Shown here: one piece after another, positions 56,112 through 64,000 of the stretch
How positions within the stretch are numbered: the stretch's first letter is position 1
How the letters are laid out: each line of letters starts with the position of its first letter
Source of the DNA: Prillingera fragicola
Taxonomy: Eukaryota > Basidiomycota > Tremellomycetes > Trichosporonales > Trichosporonaceae
Direction: 5' to 3'
Assembly: GCA_002335605.1 (NCBI GenBank)
Contig: BEDY01000002.1
Span: 1,674,001-1,738,000, forward strand
Length of the DNA: 64,000 nt
Program-made: the position numbers and the translations under genes
Notes under the pieces: model-generated
The model's input: the letters and a program-made list of their open reading frames with translations, nothing else
The model's database searches: none
Told to the model about the DNA's origin: nothing

Positions 56112-57674
56112 TTAGAAGACCGTGGCGATAGCCAGAGCGACAAAGCCGACGGCCGCGCCGAGGATGTTAGAGTCCGCAATAGTGGCGGCGGCGGCGGCGT
56201 TGGAAGTGCCACTAGTGGAAGAGGGTGCGGCCGACGTCTTGTCGCCACCGGCAGTGGCGCTGCCGCCCGACGAGGAGCCGTTGGTGGCAGTGGAACCTCC
56301 AGCAGTGGTGGTAGCGTTGGGAACAGCCTTCTGAGGAGGAAGGGTGAAGTCCATGGTCTTCCACGCGGCGCTGGCATCCACAGTGTAGGCCTTGATGGCG
56401 CCAGTAATGTAGTGGATCTTGCCCTCAGTGTCAATCTGGACACATGCAGTGTCCGAGCATGCGTAGGCCGACTCGGCGTCCTTGGAAGGGGGTGCGGGAA
56501 GGGTCTGAGTCGAGTTGATGAGGTTGGCGGCCATGGGCCCTGGGGTCGTGTCGTTGGAGCCACCAAGTGCTGTCCAGTGCGTCACGACGTATGCAGCTGA
56601 CATGTCACTGGGAACAAAGAGCGCCTGGCTGGGTCCGTCCTCGAAACCAGGAACGGGAATTCCGACGGCTTGACCTGACGATGCGGGGAACGAGCTACCA
56701 CTAACGGCAGGGTATGCCTGCTGCTGAGGCTGGAAATAGTTGTCTGCACGGACGCATTAGACTCTGTAGGCACATTGTTTGTCTGCGGTACTCACAGTGA
56801 ATCACAAACACGTCGGCGCTGCCGGCAGGGGTCCCCGGAACACCGAAGTAGTCTGGACGTGTTGTCAGTTCCGTTTGCCAAGATGTCATAAGGCACGCCC
56901 ACGGAAATGGCTGGCCCACGTGCTGCCAAGATAAACTTACTGATGTGGTTTGACGACAAAGCAGCGGTAACCTTGTAGCCATCGGTGCTGAAGGGAGGGG
57001 TCTTGACAGACTCCCAGGCAAGAGTGCCAGCAGCAGTAGAGCTAATGGCCGACATGTCGAGCTCATACAGCATACCTCCATCGCCTGCCATGGTAAAGAT
57101 CGAGTTGGTGTCGTGGTCAAGAATGGCTGACGAACGCGAGTTCTGCAGGGCAGGAGGAGCACCCGAGGTGGTCTGCTCAGTCCACGAGTCCCCAGCAAAG
57201 TCGTAAATGTAGACCGACTGCGGGTGGTGTTAGTCCATGTCCAGGAATGGTAATTCGTTGCACTCACTCCGGGCTTGGCAGCATCCGCACCCAGCACATA
57301 CATGGCATTGGTATTCTGCGACAGCATGCACTGCGTGTTCTTGCCCGTCCATGGAGGACGGCCAGTAGCAGTGAGAGTCTTGGGGCTGACAGCTGTTGGC
57401 GTTAGCGGAAAGCTATTGTAGACTACTGCAGAGTCCCGTGTGGCGCGGCACTGGCCACATTGGCCCTGCACTGCGCAGCGCGACGGGTATGCAGACACCC
57501 GTCAACGAGCATAAAAGCAACGCTGTACTCACAAGCCCAAGTAGTGTTGGCACCGAGCTTGACGTCCTGGTCACCTCCAAAAGCGTAGAGGCTGAAGCTT
57601 GAGTCGAACTGAACACAAGGGACGGCCGCGGCCAGCGCGGGAAGGAGAGCGATGAGGGAGACGAGAGAGACCAT
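56112..57674 (-). CDS. secreted GPI-anchored Kelch-like repeat protein (410 aa)
   Basis: Five exons in transcript order: 57674-57533, 57392-57268, 57217-56941, 56852-56796 and 56743-56112. The N-terminus MVSLVSLIALLPALAAAVPC is a clear signal peptide with an Ala-x-Ala-type cleavage region near residue 17. The body has strand-rich units resembling Kelch/galactose-oxidase blades (SVYIYDFAGDSWTEQTT; NSRSSAILDHDTNSIFTMAGDGG; MLYELD). A Ser/Thr/Gly/Ala-rich stalk and a hydrophobic C-terminal tail (ILGAAVGFVALAIATVF) without a cytosolic end predict GPI attachment. It is therefore probably a cell-surface or cell-wall protein. The first intron is 140 bp and carries a small hairpin. No catalytic residues of glyoxal or galactose oxidase were seen. 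Confidence 0.8.
57482..57503. repeat. hairpin within the long first intron of the GPI protein gene
   Basis: GACGGGT (57482-57488) pairs with ACCCGTC (57497-57503) across an 8-nt loop. It sits in a 140-bp intron. Confidence 0.7.
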
Positions 57675-58205
57675 TTTTGAGAGTCGTATTTGAGGTATTA
57701 AAGAGAGTAGTAAAGATTAAGCGGCGTAGGGGAGAGGGTAGTCTCAAGAAGAGAGCAGAAGGTAGGGATGAGAGAAGTAGAAGGAGGAGGAGGGGAGGAG
57801 GAGGGGCTGATGCAAGAAGGTGGTGAAGTGATAGAAGTCAAGACCCAAGTAGTCTCACTGGAAATGAAACCGGCCACCGTCACTCTGGGTGCACTCGGGC
57901 CACTCGGGCCACTCGGGCACAGGGGAACCAGGCCCTTCGGTGCCGTTCGTGGACCCTGAGTCTCGCCGTCATGGACCCTGAGATGCTCAGTCTGTTGAAT
58001 GGGTAGCTCAGGGTCCAAACCGCGTGAGTCTCGCGGAGTCCCCGGCGCCCAAACGCGCCCAGTGACAAGCCATCTTAATCCCGCCATTCACCGGTGAGTG
58101 TGGCACTTGTGGCCACTGGGCAGAGAGGCACACCCTGGCTCGTGGAGATTGTATTTGGCTCGCAAGCATCATATTTGGACTGTCCATACCACATCCATTG
58201 TCACC
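57675..58205. other. divergent promoter region GPI protein / NTF2
   Basis: These 531 bp lie between divergent genes. Next to the GPI gene the plus strand is purine-rich (57700-57820), so the leader on the minus strand is CT-rich. A 9-bp unit repeats three times at 57892-57918. Confidence 0.5.
57892..57918. repeat. 9-bp tandem repeat CACTCGGGC x3
   Basis: Three perfect copies in the shared GPI/NTF2 promoter region. It could be a clustered binding site or simple slippage. Confidence 0.85.
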
Positions 58206-59008
58206 ATGTCCGACATCAACGAGATCGCAAAGGCGGTACGTAGCTTGGGCATATGAACAGAATGTATACTGACAAACTCCAGTTCACCGGTGAGCCTCGC
58301 ACCGAGCTTATTCACAGCACAGTACTGACCACCGTCTCCTATCAGACTACTACTACAACACGTTCGATGCCGACCGCGCCGGGCTTGCTCCCCTCTACGT
58401 AGGTGGTGCACAGCCAGCAGGGAGCACTACTAACCATCGTCTCTGTACAGAGGGACCACTCGATGTTGACCTGGGAGAACACCCCCATCATGGGCACCGC
58501 CGCCATCATGGAGAAGCTCCAGGTGCGTATCTCACAGTGCACGCACCGTCGGTCCTGGTTCTTGGCCATGGTGCCGGCGCTGGGTGCAGATGAGGCAGCT
58601 GGCAGATACTAACGTATGCAGGGCCTCCCCTTCGCCAAGGTTGCTCACCGCATCCTGACCCTCGACGCGCAGCCGGCATCGGCGACGATTGCTTCGATTC
58701 TCGTTCTCGTTACTGGCCAGCTCCTCGTTGACGACGGACAGAACGTTTTGCAGTACTCTCAGATGTTCCACGTGAGTGGGGGTAGCGGTGCCATATGGTG
58801 GCTTGAGTGTTGCTGCTGGCATCCGGCCATGGCGTCAAATGCTGACCACGATCTAGCTTGTCCCCGAGGGAGGAAACTACTTTGTGTACGTTGCACGTTT
58901 CGTTGTCATTTCACTGCTGACACTCCAGTCAAAACGACGTCTTCCGCCTGTACGTCGCTGATCATGTCAGCGGGCCGACTAGCTCACAATCACAGTGTCT
59001 ACGGATAA
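58206..59008 (+). CDS. NTF2: nuclear transport factor 2 (124 aa), eight exons
   Basis: Eight exons: 58206-58235, 58283-58289 (7 nt), 58346-58398, 58451-58522, 58622-58771, 58857-58885, 58929-58949 and 58996-59008 (13 nt). Ntf2 carries RanGDP into the nucleus through FG-nucleoporins. Spliced, it reads MSDINEIAKAFTDYYYNTFDADRAGLAPLY, then MLTWENTPIMGTAAIMEKLQGLPF, ILVLVTGQLLVDD, LVPEGGNYFVQNDVFRLVYG: a complete family match of exactly the usual 124-125 residues. The 375-nt coding sequence is cut by seven introns; exon 2 has only seven bases (TTCACCG) yet both flanking junctions are required for FTDYYY. High codon bias agrees with an abundant protein. Confidence 0.96.
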
Positions 59009-59260
59009 ACCACCATCGCGCCCCTAGGCGCCAGCATGCGAATGTAGAGGTGGGAGGCAGTCTACGACGAAGGGGTAATGAATGCATGATATCTGTCATC
59101 TGTTGTCTATGTGACCGCCGTCGGCGCGGCAAGGAGTGCTAGCTCATATGGAGGTTGAAGGCAGCGATAATCGGCGCGTGCTTCAAGCTCTGCAAGCGCA
59201 TGCAAGCGTGTGCAGCTGCAGGCCACCAAGAGCTCTCTGTCCACGGATCTTTCCATTTGT

Positions 59261-59954
59261 TTACTCGTCGTGCACGCCGTTGGCCTGGTCCTCAATCCAA
59301 GCGGCAGCCCACTGCTCGATGCGCTTGACATTGTCCTCGACCTCGTTGTCGCCGCCCGATCCGTCGCTCTTGAGCTCGACGATAATCTCTTCGGCATAGC
59401 TCTCGCGGGTCTCGGTCGCGCACGTCATCATGATCTCGGCGGTAATGTTCTCAGTGATCTTGTTCTCCGGGTAATTGCTGCGCAGTTAGCAGTCTGGACG
59501 CCGATGTGGTATGGCTGGCGGTAGCTGTGAGAGACTCACCGAGCAGTCAAACGCTCATGCAACACCTTGTTGTCGGCAGTAAGCACGACGGCAAGGTCGA
59601 CCCATCGCTCGGGGAACAGTCCGGGGTCGTGGTGGTCCAAAATAAAGCCTACGCCTCGTAAGTCACAGCCCCCCATGTCCAACACGTTTACGCACCAGTC
59701 TGCGCCGGCGCGTCACGGGGGTTGACAATCTCCTCAAGGTGGTCAAGCAGCCTGTCCTCGTCGACGGTCCAGCTCTGCCACTCCTCGTCGAATCCCTCGT
59801 GCAGGCCGTGCTGCTTGACAATGTCGCCAATGTTGAGGTGCACGAGCGGCGTGGGGCAGTCGGTCGCCAGCAGCTCCGAGTGGAGGGTCTTGCCCGTTCC
59901 GGGCGTTCCGGTAATGAGGATGATGGGGTGGCGGCGGGGGTGGTGCGTCGTCAT
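59261..59954 (-). CDS. FAP7: adenylate kinase isoenzyme Fap7/hCINAP (194 aa)
   Basis: Exons in transcript order: 59954-59696, 59648-59540 and 59477-59261. Fap7 is an atypical nuclear adenylate kinase/ATPase that works with Rps14 in cleaving 20S pre-rRNA during 40S maturation. The P-loop is GTPGTGKT (residues 16-23). Further family features are HLNIGDIVKQHGLHEGFDEEWQSWTVDEDRLLDHLE, GFILDHHDPGLFPERWVDL, the LTADNKVLHERLTARNYPENKITENI lid region, and EIIVELKSDGSGGDNEVEDNV. The intron joins fall inside GFILDHH and TARNYP and are needed for both. Length is normal. Confidence 0.95.
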
Positions 59955-60186
59955 GGTTGTGTTGTTCGTTGTTGAGTGGGCGAGTCTGGGGTAGATGTTG
60001 ACGATCGGTGCATGGCAACTTTTTCAGGTGGGGTGGTGGCAACGGGAGTATTTTGGCCAGGCACCACCGACTTGAGCTTGTGGCCAGTATGGTGAGATGC
60101 CGAGGTGTACGAAGAAGGCAGCGAGGGCTGGTCAGTCTGTGCGCAGAGGGTCAAGGTGAAGCCAAGATACATGCACATGCAAAGCT

Positions 60187-62104
60187 CTAATCGAAAACAA
60201 TCTTGGTCGCCTTGGGGGCGTCCGCACCGCCCATCTCCTTGGCCTTGCGCAACCTCGCCGCCTCCCACGACGGGTGCAGCTCCTTGCCGTCCGCCATCGC
60301 AGGCACTGGCTTGAGCTTGGCCACAGCAGAGACAGGCGCAGCTGCAACTCCAGCCGCTCCAGGTCCACCAACGGGACCAAAGCGAGACGGACGGCCAGCG
60401 AGCACTGGCGCGCTGTCGGGCGCAATACCGCCACGAGGCTTGTCCTTGTCGCCCCATCCGCCGTCGCGCTTCTGACCCTGCGGGCCACGAACGCTCTTCT
60501 CAGCCTCCTCACGCGCCTTGACAACATGCTTGGCGCCCTTGCCGTACTTCTTCTCCCAGATAGCCTGGCGCGCACGCTGACCACGACGGTTCTTGCGCTC
60601 CGGCTTCTTGGTACCGATGATTCCATCGGGGTCGTAGTCCATGTCAGGGTCAGAGTCGCTGTCACCGGCAGCGAAGCCAGCAGCGAGCGAAGGCAGGAAG
60701 GTCGATGAGGTGGTCTCAGACTTGCTCGGCACCTTCTCCTTGGGCAGCTTGGGTAGCGGGGCGGCCTTGGGCTTGTCCACCTTCTTGTCCGCCTTGGCAC
60801 GCTTCGGCGCCGGTGCGATGGAGGTGTCCGAGTCTGAAGGGGGAGCAATGTTGTACTCGTTGCCAGAGTCATCGCCAGATACCGACCCAGACTCCCACCC
60901 AGCACCCTCGTCGTCATCTCCAGATTCCCACCCTGCAGCGTCCGCAGCCTTCTCCTCGAGGACAGCCTCGTCGTCACTGTCCAGTCCCTCGACAATGCCC
61001 ATAGGAATGTCACCGTCTTCCTCGTCATCTCCCTCGTCATCGCCGTGGCTCGAGTCAGAGTCCGAGTCTTCGGCAGCCATCCGCAACCTGTCGGGGTGCA
61101 TAACAGCCCCAGCCTTCTTGGGAGGTGGGCGCAGGTTGAGCGTCGCTCCGGGCTGCGACAGCACCCAAGCAACGGTCGGCTTGAGGGCATCGGCGACCTG
61201 CTTGGCGCTGCACAACCGGTTCTCGACCTTGGAAATGACCTCGGGGGTAGCAGACGAGGACGACGCCGAGATGGAGGGTGCAACGGGAAGGAGGGAAGAG
61301 ACGGACTGGGGAAGGGTCTCGTGCTTGAGGGTGTGGTGCTTCTTCAGCTTTTGGCCGAGGTGGTTAGTGGCAAGGGTGTGGAGCTGAACAACCTGGGTAG
61401 GTTAGCGTAGCCGTTTACATAGGCATCCTGGGCACTAACCGAGAGGAGCTTGAGCTGAGTCTCAAGCTCGGCCACCTCTGCGCTCTTCTCGTCCTTTGTC
61501 TTCAGGAAGCGAATCTTCTTGATCAAACGCATAGTCTCGGCCTTCTTGGCCTCCTTGAACACAGGGTGCAACTTCTTGAGACCTTGGGGCTGCGATGTCA
61601 GTCGTTGCACACAGCATCGATCGAGTAACGCACAATACGCTTCGCAAGCTGTTCAAAGTCGACACCCTTGGGCTCCTCCTTTGCGGCAGGCTCATCAATC
61701 GTCTCTCCAGCATCGATCCTTGCCTGTCCTGTTAGCTTAGTCCTTTACTGTTAACCCACCTGAATCGCAAGACGCTTGGCCTCGGCGCGCATCTTTCCAG
61801 TACGCTTGCGCTTCTTGCTGCCCTCGGCAGGCGCGTCTCCTTCCTCGGTGGGAGCGACAGCTTCCTCAGCCGGAGCTTCAGCCTCCTCAGTAGGAACAAC
61901 AGTCTCTGTTGCCTCAGGTGCCTCTGCGGCCTCGTCCTCGGCCGGAGGAGCAACAACGCCAGCAGCCTCTGCCTCAGCCTTTGCCTGATTGTCAGCGGTG
62001 TCCGTTCACAGCATGCTTACCATAGCGGCACGCTTTGCCTCCTCGCGCTGCTTTCCTGTGCGCTTGCGCTTCTGACCCGCAGCGGGGGCAGTGATGTCGG
62101 CCAT
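60187..62104 (-). CDS. BUD22: BUD22/SRFBP1-family ribosome biogenesis protein (584 aa)
   Basis: Exons in transcript order: 62104-62021, 61984-61760, 61723-61634, 61589-61440 and 61392-60187. Bud22 is a nucleolar protein needed for 18S rRNA processing. The N-terminus is a charged duplication, QKRKRTGKQREEAKRAAM and SKKRKRTGKMRAEAKRLAI, separated by a Glu/Ala/Pro-rich stretch. The conserved helical part follows: GLKKLHPVFKEAKKAETMRLIKKIRFLKTK, VVQLHTLATNHLGQKLKKHHTLK. A long acidic Ser/Asp-rich middle leads to the C-terminal signature PERKNRRGQRARQAIWEKKYGKGAKH and LHPSWEAARLRKAKEM ... KIVFD. That closing block is diagnostic for the family. It is on the same strand as IRC3, 224 bp downstream of it. 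Confidence 0.92.
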
Positions 62105-62328
62105 GGTGGTGCGGTGTGTAGTTGTGTAGTAGTACTGTCTGGAACGGTTGAGCAACACTCACTCTTATTTGCACTGCGAAATTTCAGGTTCCCACGGTGG
62201 TTCGCAAAATGCCCGGTGGAGGTCAACTACCACCGTAACGATGGATCTATGCTCCATAGATCGATGATACGGTAGTCTATGCATGTGATGGTGTTTGGTG
62301 TACTGGTGTATGCAGGTCTAGTGCTATG

Positions 62329-64000
62329 CTATTGTACAGGAGGCAAAGGCAGGTTCCTTGCCTGGGCTGCATTCTCCTTGTCTTCTTTGGCCTGCGCCTT
62401 CTTCCTCACCCTGGCAGCGGCTCTGTCGACCTTGTCCCTCTCAGACTAAGGTGTCAGTCGGTCCCCGTTGGCAGAAGCCAGGTACTCACCAGCGCACCGT
62501 GCTGGGCAGCCGCACTTTCATATCAGTAAACATTCCACTGTTGAGAGTCTCGGACCTACATGAACGCTGCAATCTGGGCAAGGTCAGCTCTGCCGCTGCG
62601 TCGGCTGCTCACCTCTCCGGCCTTGAGTGAGCTGGCAGCCACCGTCTTGCCCAGGATAACCACTTCCCTGGCACCAGGACCAGAGGCATCAACCCCTTTC
62701 ATCTTCAGCAGCAGCTGCACTTGCTTTGGTGATGCAGGCCGTTGTCGCCACGACGCGTACCGTGACAGTCTGATCGTCAGCCCGCTCTAGCCCTGTCATC
62801 TCACTGTTTTGATACCTCCGGCCCAGCACGTTTCTCAGCAAACTTGTCAGCCGTCTCAACGGCTCGCTCGAGATTTTCCGCTTGCGCAATCGCCTGGCGA
62901 CGAGCAAATGGAGACCTGCCCCTGAGTTCGGCGGGAAGCTTGGGAGTAAATGTAATGGACTTTAGGCCGTCGCCAGACGTTGAGATGGTGAGGTGGCCAA
63001 TGCCCATCATCTCCAGGATGTACTTGCCCCCTCCGCAGGATACCTGATCGTCAGCAGCAGCCTCCTCTGTACGCCCACCCATGCGTTGTTAGTCATCCTG
63101 GCCAATGGCTTCTTCACGCCAGTTTCGAGACCAAATGGATCCAGCGAGTCGATCATTGTCACTTTGAAGTCGTGTTGTCGTTCAGTGGTTTGGCCTGGGG
63201 AGGGTGACCACGCTTCTGGGTGGGGTTAGTCAAAGACCCTTTGCAGCCACTTACCATCCCTGGGAGCTGGCTCAGCGGCTTCCTTCTCTGAGCGTTGCAG
63301 CTCCAGCTCCTCGTGCGAGAGTCCGAACAATGTTGGTGCTACGGTCATTCCACTGGAGCGTGAAATGTTGTCCACAATGTCGATCAGATAGCAATCCTCC
63401 TTGCTTGTCTCTGGCGACAGTCGAAGTCCTCGTCCAACCATCTGAGCAAGCAGGTTCTTGCTCTTTGTAGGTCGTGCAAGAACGATGCAGTCGATCTGAA
63501 CATGAGTTCTTGGCGGAAGAAGCGACTCACCTCACGAATGTCTGTTCCCTCAGTCAAGACTTCACAATTCACTAGAACGGGGAATTGACCGTCCTGGAAC
63601 TCTTCGATGATTCGCATGCGGTCTTGGCCCTTCATGCGAGAAGAAATTGAGCGCGCATCAATGCCAACCCGTCGAAAGGTGCGAACCAGGTCATCGACGT
63701 GAGCGAGGTCGATGGCAAAGACAAGTGTGGAACGTCGGTCGTCTGTCAGTCAGCATGGGACGATTCTTGGGCCGTTACCAGCTCGCTGCAGATATGTGCG
63801 AACGACTAGGTCGTTCACTTCTGGAGTGTTGACGGTCTGTGCCAGTACCGAGGACCGGTAGTCTCCTTGGTTGTTGAGCTCGACGCGATCCAGATTCAAG
63901 TCTGCGTATACTGCGGTGGCCTTGACGGGAGAAAGCCTTAAGTCAACCCGGCTCCGTTAAACCACTCACCATCCCTCGCCCAGCATCTGACCGACTTCCC
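62329..64000 (-). CDS. IRC3: IRC3-like superfamily 2 helicase (mitochondrial), 5' part beyond right edge
   Basis: Visible exons in transcript order: 64000-63970, 63936-63779, 63742-63531, 63495-63255, 63215-63079, 63043-62805, 62769-62613, 62573-62560 (14 nt), 62514-62490 (25 nt) and 62445-62329. Irc3 is a DExH translocase acting on branched DNA in yeast mitochondria and needed for mtDNA upkeep. The window has the second RecA-like lobe: [42 protein letters not shown] (motif V over an intron), QMVGRGLRL (motif VI) and the family segment [13 protein letters not shown] ... APTLFGL. The C-terminal accessory region follows, ending LPLPPVQ. Walker A and DExH motifs and any presequence lie outside the window. 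Confidence 0.9.

Noticed and set aside
57985..58060. A-box-like TAGCTCAGG at about 58004
   Set aside because: No B box or cloverleaf follows.
1..64000. Mobile elements, CRISPR arrays, rRNA or viral insertions
   Set aside because: No transposase, reverse transcriptase, long terminal repeats, spaced repeats or rRNA-like sequence were seen.

Overview
The window is nuclear DNA of a filamentous or yeast-like basidiomycete. Genes are dense (28 protein genes in 64 kb). They are split by many very short introns, mostly 34-50 bp, with GT..AG ends and a CTGAC/CTAAC branch site just before the acceptor. GC content is high, and codons in real frames end mostly in C or G. Protein content and intron style suggest Tremellomycetes, perhaps Trichosporonales, but that placement is inference. 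No rRNA, CRISPR, transposon or convincing tRNA was seen. All exon joins below come from reading splice sites and checking that reading phase and family motifs continue across each join.

Layout. 1-9.9 kb: 3' end of a probable C2-domain gene; a single-pass membrane protein; a large DPW/DFGDF trafficking-type protein; an NRAMP metal transporter; peroxin PEX10. 10.3-19.4 kb: HOS2-type histone deacetylase; GET5; two unrecognised proteins; SWC5 (SWR1 complex); MOB1. 19.8-32.9 kb: shugoshin; a 2129-aa SEN1 helicase; a GCP5-like gamma-tubulin complex protein; POLD4/Cdm1. 33.7-44.1 kb: a Zn2Cys6 regulator; a 67-aa small protein; a JmjC histone demethylase whose reading frame continues into a full dihydrofolate synthase domain. 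44.2-52.97 kb: a nitronate monooxygenase with two apparent 2-nt microexons; CSN3; a probably highly expressed unknown protein with structured introns; a pseudouridine-5'-phosphate glycosidase/pseudouridine kinase fusion with a mitochondrial-looking leader. 53.4-64 kb: BRF1; a GPI-anchored Kelch-like secreted protein; NTF2; FAP7; BUD22; and the 3' two-thirds of an IRC3-like mitochondrial helicase running off the right edge.

Most genes are ordinary housekeeping genes with no operon logic, in mixed orientation. Cell-cycle and chromatin genes happen to sit close together (HOS2, SWC5, MOB1, SGO1, SEN1, GCP5, POLD4). The most unusual items are the demethylase-folate synthase fusion (39.3-44.1 kb), the tandem 2-nt microexons (45.27-45.31 kb) and the hairpin-bearing introns of the gene at 48.97 kb.
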